DNA from: Jimgerdemannia flammicorona
Taxonomy: Eukaryota > Mucoromycota > Endogonomycetes > Endogonales > Endogonaceae
Assembly (NCBI GenBank): GCA_003990745.1
Contig: RBNI01001554.1
Location: forward strand, 1-21,913
Direction: 5' to 3'
DNA: 21,913 bases
This document shows positions 1-10,600 of the stretch, piece after piece. The first letter of the stretch is position 1; every line of letters begins with the position of its first letter. The notes beneath the pieces were generated by a model. The model was not told the DNA's origin, searched no databases, and saw only the letters and a program-made list of their open reading frames with translations. Both the position numbers and the translations under genes were made by a program.

Positions 1-80
1 TATTAATTTGAAAGATATTAATTTGAAAGGTATTAAATATTCCATAAGATCAACTAACTTGTCCGTAGACCCACCGAATT

Positions 81-2672
81 TTAGCAGCCCAAGCCCCACC
101 AAGACTTCAGATACATACACACCCAGATTGTCTCAGCATTCAGCACACACCTCTTTGGGTCAATGAGGTCCATCCCACCTAAGAACACCCGCTTGATGGG
201 AGCACTGGAGGCAGGAATTGCCAGGTAGTCCCAAGCCATGCCACACAGGCTGGGGAAGTCCGTTTGATGCAGCTGCATGCCCCGGTGGATAGAGCGGTAG
301 TTAGATTAGTGGGTTAAATTGTCCCAACGCCTGCCTGACAATGCCCACCTGACAATCCACCTTTCACCAGTTGAGCACTTCCATGCCCTCCAGCAGGACC
401 ACATGGTTGCTGGCAAGGTAAATGGTAAGTTTGTCTATTGACGGCAGCTCTTCTACTGACAGCAGCTCTTCCACTGATGGCTCCCTCTTCTTCTTTCTAC
501 TGAAGTAAATGTGGGACAGGAGAGATCCCTCAGCATATTCATCTGGACTTTGACCGGAACCTTGTAGCAGTGTGTAGTTTTTCTGGTATACTTCAATTAT
601 GACCTATTTGGTTCTCTCAATAAAGTACTGCTCCCAGCCCTGATCTTTATGGTATTGTAGCTTTAAGCATGGGTCCAGCACTATTCGAAGAAAAGGAGAG
701 TGAGTTTTTGCAGGGTTTCCTCTGTTTTGGAAGGGGCAATAGCCATATGCCGATATTGACATACCTGTACTGATTGAGTATACAGCAGTATCTGTTTGGG
801 AGTAGTACTTTCTGAGCTTGCTTAGAGCAACCTCCATGGCATCTCTCTGATCCAGACTTAACCGCAAATCACCACAACCCTCTAGCCTATCCTCGAGCTT
901 GTCCTCTAGCCAGTCAATCAGAAGGTTGTATACTGATATTGCAGAGCTTATTGTCAGGGTTGTTTGTTTGACTATATCCTTCGTACAATCATCGAAACAC
1001 TGGCAGTTATATGTGGTGAGGTATTGCATTGTGTGGAGGCAGACAAAACAAGTGTGGAGCCAAAGCAACCACCACTTACTTCCAAAACTCTGACAACATT
1101 CCTAAGTACATTCCACTCACTTTCACCTAGAGTCTCAGCCCGTATTTCCTTATTGGCAGCCATCATTGAATCTATTGGCCTTTTTTTTTTTTTTTCCTTT
1201 AAATAAATCTTCCATCCTCCAAAACAGTTGCTTCAGCCAACTGAAGAAAAAAAGAATGCATACCACAGCAAACTCCAGCGTGCACTGGATCATTGCAAAT
1301 ATTGAGTTCCAACGTATACAGATGTCCAATATAAGCTCTTTCGGGGCTAAACTGATTGCCCTACACTGCACAGCAAATTTGTCTTATCATTGTGAGGATG
1401 ATCAGACCGACACAACCAGTTTGCGTAGCTTGGAAATTATACTCAGGGCCCCTCCTCTCTCGGATGTTTTGTCTATATGTGTAAGATAGTCCTGAACAGT
1501 GAGGTTCAGTACATGGGCCTGGCATCGCACACAGCAGCTTTCTGCACCAAAGGCCATGTTTTTCTGTTTGAGGCTGGCCGCTAAAACTTGGAAAAATGTT
1601 GAGTTGTTTGTGGCATTGTCTGTCATAATGGCCAAAATCTGTACTTGAAATATTCAGTTAGTGAATTATGCGAAAATAAATAACCAACAAAATCTGTTTT
1701 GTTTAAGGACCTCCCTCAAAATGCCAACCTGATGGCAAGTCCTCCCTTTTTTTACCTTGGTTGTGATCCCAAGCTCCCGGATACAACTAATAAAAGCATC
1801 TGCGATGTTGTCTCCAGAATGAGGGCCAGCAAGTTTGATGAAGTCAAGGGTGAGAGATTTAAGCTACCAATCGAGATCAATTCAATGACCGGTAATGCCC
1901 AGAAACAAAATTGCATTGGGGGATGTCCATGTGTTGATCATAAATGAAATTTTGTCTGCCGAATTCTGCTTATTGAATGTAAGGTTAATTTAGTGAGCTC
2001 TTTTATATAATTCAGCTTGCAAAGGTCATGGTACTGCCTTTATTTTACCTGAAGTGTCTGGTGGAGATTGTTGTGCTCCTTTCTATAGGCCTCCAGGACA
2101 TCTTTGCGAATAGTATCAGCACTTGGCAAATATAAATCATGCTTGAGGAGGCCAAAGATACTATGCAATTGATCACTCTCGATGGTTGTGAATGGCTGGT
2201 CTGTGCACACAATCTAGCGAATGAGCCGATTTCAAAATTCTGCTAAAGAGTATGGCTAAATATTTTTGATTAAACAGCATTATTGGTACAGAAATGGTTG
2301 GGCAATCAGATAAATGTACTCACTACAGCTTGGATGTCGATTTTATTTATCTCTATGTTCTTTTTGATTTTGTCAGAGTGCTTGTCTTTTATATGTCGAT
2401 TCATGTTCAAGGTCGTACCACCAAGCATTTTGAACTTCTGGCTGGTGCAGTTTATGGGGGTGGATGAAATAATATCATATGTATGTCATACGAGTCAATA
2501 GGTACATCTTAATTTTTTACCTGTAATAATTACAAACAACATCATCTCCTATCTTAGCACAATGTTGCCAGATTTCAGAGTGAGGATTGCATGGAAGGTG
2601 TGGAGCTATCAGGGATGTTTGACTTGAAGCATCATCAGTACTGTGAACTATTGAAGACTGATCTGTCGACAT
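81..2672 (-). pseudogene. hAT transposase (BED finger, catalytic core, C-terminal dimerisation domain), inactivated
   Basis: Translation starts at the ATG complementary to 2670-2672. A first exon ending near 2521 and a second after an intron form a BED zinc finger; the second cysteine of its C-x2-C has become Tyr (TAC in place of TGC in the right copy), so the finger is broken. Further inward are QPFTTIESDQLHSIFGLL followed by LPSADTIR (about 2040-2230), LGITGH..IDLDW with two stops where Trp is expected (about 1800-1930), MTDNATNN and CQAHVLNLTVQDYL (1402-1635), LDICIRWNSIFAMI (1150-1371), a Leu/Glu helix region ending LDPCLKLQYHKDQGWEQYF (604-1068), and the C-terminal dimerisation motif DYLAIPASSAPIKRVF (81-278). 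These follow the normal hAT order. Stops and frame breaks between segments, plus possible introns, make it non-functional. The Trp-to-stop changes are G-to-A on the coding strand, as expected from RIP or methyl-C deamination. Confidence 0.88.
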
Positions 2673-2756
2673 GTGTGTTTGCGTGTTTACATGTGCATGT
2701 GTGTGTATTGTGTGTATATTATGTTGTAGATACGTCCGGCATATGAGTCATGTGGA

Positions 2757-3060
2757 GGATTTGGATTGGAGGATTCGGTTGAAGGATTCGGATTCAGATT
2801 CGGATTAGAGGATTCGAATTAGAGGATTCGAATTGGAGGATTCGAATTGGAGGATTCAAATTGGAGGATTCGAATTGGAGGATTCGGATTGAGTGATTTG
2901 GATTGAGTAATTTGGATTGGGGTGGTTCAGATGGGTGATTCAGATGGAGTGATTTGGATGGGGCAATTCGGATTAATCTGAGTTGATTCAGATGGCTTCA
3001 GATTTGAGATTCGGATCAAACTGTCATGTGATGAATCAAATCCAGATTTGATTCGAATTG
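2757..3060. repeat. hAT subterminal tandem repeats (about 14-bp unit)
   Basis: A run of 14-bp units of the form GGATTCGAATTGGA shades into GGATTGAGTGATTT variants. It lies directly inside the transposon end and recurs in inverted orientation at about 20580-20880 in the other copy. Subterminal repeats of this kind are the usual binding sites for hAT transposases, so that role is likely by family knowledge. Many units keep the CpG within ATTCGAAT, although CpG is absent from the next 3.6 kb. Confidence 0.75.
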
Positions 3061-3077
3061 ACTCATTCGGAGCACTA

Positions 3078-5187
3078 GTCACCAATCTTCTTATCTTCAG
3101 AGCTCACTGATTGGCTAGCCTCAAACATCCTAGTATCCACCCTAGTACTTGCTGACTCATCTTACTTCTTCTCAGAAATATTCACCAGCTCATTCTCCTC
3201 AACCTCAACCACTTACTCTCTACTTGCTATGTATCTCAGATACTCCAAATTGAATATAGTAAGTCTCCAACATCTCCACATCCTCACCAGCCTTCATCTG
3301 TATGACTCTAGATCACTCTCTCATATCTTTGCTCTCCTTCCACACCTCCAGCATACTATTGTTATAGAGAGTCTGATCTCTCACCTCCTGACTTCCACTA
3401 ATAGTCTTTATATCTCTCTATATTATCATCTGCCCAGACACTCTCCCAAGTATCCCCTATGACCCTATCAGAACTGAGCAATATCTTTTCCTTCTCTTTC
3501 AAACTAGCCAGTAACTTCTTCTGTTACTTATACTTCTGAGCCCTCTCCTACTACCTCTTATCTACTCAAATATATCTTCTATTTACTATCTCTAAGTATA
3601 TCAAGTCCACATATATCTGTTATGTCTTGATCCACTACTTTACTGCTTTACTGAGCTCCTTCAGTATCTCCAACAGATTCTCCTTCTCCTCTACACTCTC
3701 CTTCACTCTTGTCACTTTATAGATAAATATATCTTACATCAATACTAAGAGTCAGTTCTATGGCTTCTCTGTAGCCTCCTTTCCAGTTAGCCAGAGCCTG
3801 ATATTTACATCCTCTGTCCTGAATAAAGTTCTCTCTCAGACCTAGAAATCAATATTAACCATCTTACTATACTTAGCTATAACCTCCTCCATCCTTCTCC
3901 TTGTCTCAACTATTATCACTATAGACACTCTCTTCACTAGTAGCTAGACCACTCTGGGGTCCCACCTCAGACAGTGAGTCATCAGAATCACTATTTTACC
4001 TATAGTCAACCCTATCTTCAATATCTTCTCTAAGGGGCAGTTTTCTCAAAATCCACCTCAACCCCCTCAAGCCCTTTTAGGAATTTTACCAAAACAGCTC
4101 CAACCATCTACTTTAAGATTAGTCCCAGTATTATCTTTACTATCTCTGTTAAGTTCTAGAAGCACAATGTAACTGTAAACTCTGAGATTAGTTTTTTGAG
4201 TAATGGGACCCCCACTAGATCCATTATACTATTAGTCAGATCTCTCTATCTCTGTTAGCCCTCCTATATAGCTTCATTATCAGCTATTACATCTCTTTTT
4301 TTTTTCCAGATTCTCCATCACACCTCTATCAGCAGTTATACTACTGCCCCCAGCTATAGCTCCTTCTGTCTCTATACTTACTCTTCTAGACCTAGAGCCT
4401 CCTGCTCTCTCTAGATTAGCCTTGTCTTTTTTCTTAGCTATATCAGTCCAAGTACTTATCAGCCATCTCCTCTCCTTTATCTTATTAGCAAAACTTAAAA
4501 GCTCAGATCTGCCCTCATTTTCATCTGATATCAGCTCCTCTCCAGATCTCTCTCCACTATTTGTATCTCCAAAAGCACCCAACTCCAGGCTACAACTCTT
4601 CTCTACATACTGCTAGCTAAATGCCCTAAGTCTATCTGATCTAGTACACCTATTAGAACTCTTGCTCAATGATATATTTCTAGTATCTTTTCTCTAAGTT
4701 GTGTCAAAAAGTATTGCTTGAAGTTTGTATAATATAAATTATACTAAAGAAAGATGTTGTACTTCTGAATATTTCTGATAAAGAGTAGTATAAACATTCT
4801 AAAATAATCTCATATAAATAACCAACTATTAATATATATACTTAGTAATGATATTAAGAATCAATTAAAAATAAAATTACTATTACTATCTTTATAACTA
4901 TTGAATTTTAATAGAATTCTACTGAATTACCTTCTATTAATATATAAATCTCTAGAGACTTGGATCTAAATGAAGCCCAATAATATCTTTAAAGTATCCA
5001 ATATTTTCTAATATTCTGCTACTATTAAGAATTAAAGAAGTACTATAAAATAGGATTTCTTATCTATTAATAAGCTACTCTCAGTACTACTAAATAATAA
5101 GTCTGTCTTTCTATTGATAACTATATCTATATAATTATCAAAAGGCTCTATGTCTTTTTCTATACTCAACTCTATATCTTTGACTGT

Positions 5188-5190
<3 letters not shown>
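3078..5190. other. CpG-free repeat-derived DNA, class unclear
   Basis: No gene is supported here. The plus strand is C/T-rich up to about 4670 and AT-rich after it, and I find no CpG dinucleotide in the whole stretch. On the minus strand a 100-residue open segment (4280-4582) is hydrophilic, rich in Glu, Lys and Ser, and is followed at lower coordinates by further acidic and coiled-coil-like stretches broken by stops. That would fit a decayed gag- or ORF1-like retroelement gene, but there is no diagnostic motif. The 4680-5190 part shows only A/T-rich low-complexity sequence. Confidence 0.45.
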
Positions 5191-5258
<68 letters not shown>

Positions 5259-5528
5259 GTCACTTGGACTTTCTTCCTTTATTATGCCCATCTATCCCAT
5301 ATAAATACAGTGATCCCACCCTCTATTTGATCCCCCTAGAGGGGTCCCTCCCTCCTACCTCTTCTTGATGAAAGACCACTTTATCTAATACAATCTTCAT
5401 CCTCTCACTACTCTGCTCACAGATCCTTGCCACCAAACCACAACATCACCCTCCCTGAGGACTCCAACCCACCCACCATCTAGTCAGCAGATCCCCCAAC
5501 AACTCCTCTCACTATCTTTGACTATCTC
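5175..5528. repeat. Target-site duplication pair flanking a LINE insertion
   Basis: TATCTTTGACTGTCTC at 5175-5190 and TATCTTTGACTATCTC at 5513-5528 match at 15 of 16 positions in direct orientation, and lie exactly outside the poly-T run and the 5' end of the LINE fragment. This is the expected footprint of target-primed reverse transcription. Confidence 0.85.
5191..5512 (-). mobile_element. 5'-truncated non-LTR retrotransposon (LINE) with poly-A tail
   Basis: The insertion reads on the minus strand and ends in a 65-nt poly-A tail (T run at 5191-5255). Its 5' part (about 5370-5512) matches, as reverse complement, the LINE 3' coding end at about 21790-21905; shared stretches include GGGGGATCTGCTGA and AGGATCTGTGAGCAGAGT. 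The remainder up to the tail supplies the 3' UTR that the right copy loses at the window edge. The copy is severely 5'-truncated, as LINE insertions often are, and contains no CpG. Confidence 0.87.
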
Positions 5529-6690
5529 TATAGAGTATCTTTTGAGAATATTATTAATTTGAATAATAAATAATAAAGCAATATTGTCTTTTAAGTAGTT
5601 TAGTATATAACTCTTCAGTTTGATAAGTATCTAAAGTTTAGTACTAAGTCCAATAAGTAGACTCTGATAAAGAAATAAAGAATATAATAAATCATTATAA
5701 AGCTACTGAAAATTTCAATAGAAATTTTTATAGAAATTTCTATAGAAATTTCTATAGAATTTCTAACTAATAGTTATAGTTATTTAAAATAGTATAAATA
5801 TGTATATATAGATATATCCAGTATACTATATATAATTATAGCCTCAAATATATATAAATACTCTCTATACTGAGTATATTATAATCTCAACTTTACTTTC
5901 TCTAAATATAAGAATAAAATAGTATTTTATTATAGAACTCTCAAATTTGACTTATTAATAATTCTAAGTTTGATTAATTTGGGATATAAGTATGATATCT
6001 CCATTAGTATAAGAACTTAAAAGTGATATCTAGACTTTATTGCAACAGGTGATTAGAACTTATAAGAACTCAGAACTTAGAGCTAATAGTTAATTTAATT
6101 ATCTATAATATGTATATTAATTCTATTAGTATATAGTTTTATTATACTTATTAAAGTTACTTTATTTAAATAAATCTAAATCATTAAATTTATATATGTA
6201 TTTTAGTTAAGTTATTATATTTTAAAGTTATATAACTCTCAGTTTTAGATTAAATTAGATTTTAATTAAATTCAAATTAAATAAAATTAATTTATTTAAA
6301 AGTACTATTTATAAGTATATAGAAAATAGTAATATATATAAAATATATTCTATAAAATATATATAATATAGTTAATAATCTTATAAAGACTCTTTTGAAG
6401 AATAAATTCAATATTTATATTTATTAAATAGATATTATAATTAATTTTATATTAGTATATAATTAATACTTATATATATTAGTCAGATTATAGAATACTT
6501 TTTAAGAACTTAAAAGCCTTCCTTACTGCATTTTCAAATATTTCACATATATATTATATTTCTTATAATTATTACTAATATATATTTCTTAAATTTCACT
6601 ATATATATCTTAGATTTCTATCAATACTATATATTTATTATATATTTTCACAATATTTCAGATGCTATAAGCAGGGATAAATAGTTTCTT
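5529..6690. other. AT-rich, CpG-free decayed repeat region
   Basis: Strongly A/T-rich DNA with many TATATA runs and no open reading frame worth calling. It contains the LTR-like segment listed separately. A short local amplification of the type ATAGAAATTTCT occurs near 5720-5760. Nothing else recognisable is seen. Confidence 0.6.
5690..6165 (+). repeat. LTR-like dispersed repeat, left copy
   Basis: This segment is diverged but clearly collinear with 17397-17870 in the same orientation. Shared landmarks in order are AAGAATATAATAAAT, TATATAAATACTCTCTATA, TATTAATAATTCT, AGAACTCAGAACTTAGAGC and ATTCTATTAGTATATAGTT. A TATA-like box followed by an AGAATAAA signal fits a retrotransposon LTR, but I could not define clean TG..CA ends, so the LTR label is inference. 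Confidence 0.6.
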
Positions 6691-7419
6691 TTTAGCTTAC
6701 ATGCAGTTCTTTTAGGTCTTCTTTCTCGCATGCATTTCTGCTTGTTACTTGGGTTATTATTGCACTTGGGTTACATCTCGTTCAGTGGGAGTGTTAAATG
6801 CAACTCAAGTAACGGAGTGGCTTATGTTTTAGATGTATACGTCATCAATCTCTACGTCGTCAAATACCGTAACTAGAATATCGATAAAACAATCCCCGTT
6901 TTTCAAATCCTCCAATAATCCCAACATTTTAAAATAGCCAGATTGACAAGAATGGGGATGGCCTAAAGCACCACCCAATTTTTTGTGTCACTTGATTTTT
7001 TCCTATGAAATTAAAGGAGATCTGTAGGTAGGCATGGGGTTTTTTCACCTGATTTTTTAAACAGAAAATGAACAAAAAAGAGACAAAAGAAAGATAAATA
7101 GATGAGAAATAGAAGAAAAAGGAGAACAAGAAAAAGAGAGAAATAGAGGAGAGAACTGAAGAAAAGCAATAAAAAAATAAAATAAAAAAAAATACTGAAA
7201 AACGAACGAGGACAAGAAATAAAGAAAAACATTCGAGAGAAAAGCAAAAGCAATAGAATAGAGAAAGAAGGCCGAGAAGAAACAGTAGATACCAGCAGGC
7301 CACCCACTTAGTCTGTGTTTTGATTAGAAGCGCGAGGAAACGAAGAAAGGAAAACACGACGCGTCCAAGAGAGGGGTAAACAAATGCGGGATGAAAAATC
7401 GGAGCTGGAGCACAAGTAG
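6691..7419. other. Upstream intergenic region of the large gene
   Basis: CpG reappears at 6729 and base composition changes abruptly, marking the left edge of the gene island. An imperfect inverted repeat (GTTACTTGGGTT at 6746-6757, AACTCAAGTAAC at 6802-6813) and the purine tract at 7058-7286 are the only structures I see. No TATA box is convincing. Confidence 0.5.
7058..7286. promoter_or_regulatory. Purine-rich (A/G) tract upstream of the large gene
   Basis: About 230 bp are almost wholly A and G on the plus strand. The opposite strand therefore encodes a spurious Phe/Leu-rich open frame. Such poly-purine tracts can exclude nucleosomes or form unusual structures in fungal promoters or 5' UTRs. 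A regulatory role is inference from position only. Confidence 0.35.
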
Positions 7420-7692
7420 TGTTTTGACCGTGAGAACGGCGGCAATTTGCAAAAGGCTAGTCTATTTTACCTTTTGAAAAATGTCACACGCAACGGCCAA
7501 CCCTACTTGAGCTTGACATTTCCCTATCTGCACCCTGTTACTGGGACGCAAACCCTCATTTGTGAGTTCGAGGAACGTTCTCATACGGAGAATTTTTTTA
7601 GGGAAATGGAGGAATATCTGTCGGGCCCGTATTTGTTTTGTTGCTATAAGTACATGCCTCCAAACAGACTTCGAGGAAATCCAAATTTCTGA
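7420..7692 (+). other. Open stretch in frame with and just upstream of the large gene
   Basis: Ninety codons are open between TAG at 7417 and TGA at 7690-7692, in the same frame as the ATG at 7696 and separated from it by the TGA and one Phe codon. The translation looks protein-like (for example TLICEFEERSHTENFFREME) rather than random, but has no early ATG and no domain I recognise. It could be a 5' coding exon whose junction skips the TGA, part of the 5' UTR with an intron (GTGAGT donor at 7562, acceptor CAG at 7668), or a remnant. I did not include it in the gene model. Confidence 0.35.
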
Positions 7693-7695
7693 TTC

Positions 7696-10600
7696 ATGGA
7701 TGACCGAAACTGGAATACACCTTGGGATCAACGAGCGGCCTCACACGATAATACCAACAGTTCGCAAGTGATTCTGTCAGAGATCCCTACTGATTTGACA
7801 CATGCCAACATCCTTGGCGCTCTGAAGCTGGCTTCAGGATTGGAAAATGTCACTGTGTCTATCAGACACGACAATACCGCCATAATCACCGGGTTGTCCG
7901 CTGATGCACACAGATTTTTCATCTCTCAGGGAGTAGTAATGGTGGCTGGTCACTGGGTAAGGACCATTTTGCTAGCAGAATTATTTGAAACTCACCTCTT
8001 GTATATTAACATAAATTCGCAATCGTTTCTTTGCAGCTTAAAGTCATAAGAGCCCCGTCGGGTCCCTCGGGTTCGTCCAACTTTTATCAGTCCACCACCA
8101 CCTCCACTGAACAACAAGGTCGGAGGAACAGTTCGGTCCCCCGCAACGATGACGGAAAATTGAGCCATGGTGACCCGCACATCGTTCAGGAATATCCACC
8201 ATATCCGTCGTCAACCCAAGGCGATGGAGGATATGACTATTCGCAGTCAACCCAAGGAGATGGAGGATATGACTATCCACCGTCAACCCAAGGGGATGGA
8301 GGATATGACTCTCCGCAGTCAACCCAAGGAGATGGAGGATATGACAGGAGCATCAGAGTTAGTAGTGGATTTTCATCCGCAACACCAACGAGAACCCTGC
8401 CCCCGCCCCCGCCCCCGCCCCCGCCTCCGCTCCCACCCCGGCCCCCTCACGACTGGCATGAACAGTATCAAGAATATCAACAGCGGTTCCACCAGCATTC
8501 CTGGCGCCATTCCGAGAGTGAAGGTGGGTTACAGGATAGGATTTGTGGCGAAGCAAGCAGGGCAGATCCAAATACTTGCACGCATACCCGCAACTCTCCT
8601 ATCTCACTACAGCCTTCCTTCTCTTCTATTTTACCCGCAGCCGTCGCCGATGTTAACCGTATATGCCCAGTCTGCGACATGGTCCTCTTCGGCAATGACG
8701 TAATTTTCATCAACTCCCACATCAACAACTGCCTAGACAACGACGCCACGACCAGGATAGCTCCGAGTTTGCCGTCGGTGTCGAACTGGCGCAACCACCG
8801 GACAAGCGGCATTATGAACGGAAACAGCATGGTAGGCGACGCTCCATACCGTCATCATCAACCTGGCGTCGTGAGGATGGAGGCCATAGAAACTACCTTG
8901 CGCCCGCGGGATGACGAGAATTCAACGGTGTATCTAGTTGGGATACCCCAGAACTATAACGAAACATACATTATTAATAAGGTGTGTCATCTTGCATCTT
9001 GCGAAATGCGACAAGTGCGATTGTCTTCGACCAATCTAATGGCCTGCGAATCTACCTCTGCAGTTCTCCGTATTCGGAGAAGTTCTTTTTTGCGAAATCG
9101 GCCGTCAGACGCGAATCGGTTTTCTTATATTCGCCAGGCACGAAGATGCTGAGAACGCCTTGGCTGCTGAATACGTGTTATTTCCATCGGATGAAGGTGG
9201 ATCACCGCACAAATTGAAGATCACGAAGAAGTTGGTTTTGAATTTTCGATTTACGATTTGTGTTGAAATAACATTGCAGCTCCGATTTTTATTTTGCTTC
9301 ATGTTTTACGGAACACCAACTAGAGCAACCGCAACACTATTTGTCAGAGGGAACTTCGAAAACCTTCATGTGGCTAGCATTCAAAATCACCTGTCTAAGG
9401 TATTCAGAGACCAATGGAACCATAACGCCAAGAGTGAAATGCAGGATGTCCTCGCTTTTGATTGTGATTTTGAAGCTGCGGAAAAGATGTTGAAGTTGGA
9501 GGGGTACGAAACTCACACTAATTATGTTGAGAATTCTGCTTGTCTGTCATCAATATCATCACACGGCTTACTATCCCACAACTTCTTTTCCTTTATGTAA
9601 TAGACTCTCCTACAGCCAACAGATCCTCACGTTTTACATCAGTGTGATTTATTTGGAAGAACTACCTCCGACTGCTACGTCCGAGAAGATCACCAATGCG
9701 TTTCGTTCCCTGCTACCCACAATCGGCAAGATGAACGTGATAATACGTAGCGACGAAGGTATTGCGGTTGTTTTGTTGTCCGATACTGCGTCAAAAGAGC
9801 TACTGCTGGCGTTGAATAATATCCAGGTAAGTCGTATTCAGCTTATTCTCAAACTGAAATTCTACTATGTTCAGTTTCGGGGCCTATCGAACTTCATGTC
9901 ATCTATTAGATAGACAACAAAAAGGTAATGATATTCGGGGAAGCCGTTCCAAAGGTCTTCGTAGAGAATATACCACACGAATTATTACAACAGCCCGAGA
10001 ATGCGTTGATTAGAGCTATCTTCGATATGCAAATTTTCCAAGGCGTGATCACCAAGGTCGACTTGCGTAATAGGGAGAGGATGGCAATTGTGTGGCTGAC
10101 CGACACCGAAGCCCGATGCAGGTAAATCTGCTCTCTTGGCCAGGCGTAAATTTATATATGTGAACCCTACTTAAATAAATAGTTGTATTTTTTTATAACT
10201 TTCTAGAGTTTTGAGTCAATGCCAGTCATTCGCTCCAGTTCTCAATGGGTGTGCAGTTTTCATCAGTACCATGCGGGCAATGCCGGCTATCTGGGAATTC
10301 GACGATGAATGGTATCAACACAACCAGTTTCCCCGAACGCTTGGTAGGAATTTCCAAATATATTTGCGAAATCAGTTTTAATACCTTCTGTTGAAAACTC
10401 ATTTCTCGCTCTCCGGCAACGTGAAACGGAAATCTAAAATTCGTTAGATCAATATGACGCCGACGATTCGGTGTTTTTGCGAAATTGGAAACCCGAAATA
10501 TGGAAGAAATGGAAGTCGAAATACGCCGACGGGCTCACGGAAGCGGTCAGTATGAGTTTAGGGACAGCTGTTATGACCACTTTCCTTAAAAGCTCAATTT

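Larger units (their letters stand above)
1..3077 (-). mobile_element. hAT-superfamily DNA transposon, left copy, partial and degenerate
   Basis: The element reads on the minus strand. Its outer 5' end is at 3077, where the reverse complement begins TAGTGCTCCGAATGAG. Inward come 14-bp subterminal repeats, a short CA/TG-rich leader, a BED zinc-finger exon and a broken hAT transposase reaching coordinate 81. The 3' TIR lies beyond the window start. The first 3.1 kb still contains scattered CpG, whereas the adjoining DNA has none, which suggests this insertion is younger than its surroundings. The first about 700 bp of the element are repeated in inverted orientation at 20549-21276. Family assignment rests on transposase motifs seen directly and on the TIR shape. 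Confidence 0.88.

Noticed and set aside
5150..5368. Open frame containing a long poly-Phe run
   Set aside because: The Phe run is the translated poly-T tail of the minus-strand LINE insertion.
6746..6813. Inverted repeat GTTACTTGGGTT / AACTCAAGTAAC
   Set aside because: Too short and isolated to call a transposon or a terminator; no flanking duplication was found.
6929..7357. Minus-strand ORFs of 142 and 98 residues, very rich in Phe and Leu
   Set aside because: They are the complement of the purine tract; their hydrophobicity follows from T/C-rich composition and no domain pattern is present.
8211..8354. Regular 36-bp repeats considered as a CRISPR array
   Set aside because: The units are contiguous without spacers, in frame, inside a coding exon of a eukaryotic gene.
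8167..8703. Plus-strand 178-residue ORF with MEDMT-type repeats
   Set aside because: It is an alternative frame of the 36-bp coding repeats; the frame encoding STQGDGGYD joins RRM1 and the UBZ4 finger with correct splice phases.
8982..9152. Unspliced continuation of the exon through 9152
   Set aside because: Reading through destroys the RRM pattern, whereas splicing 8982-9063 restores it exactly.
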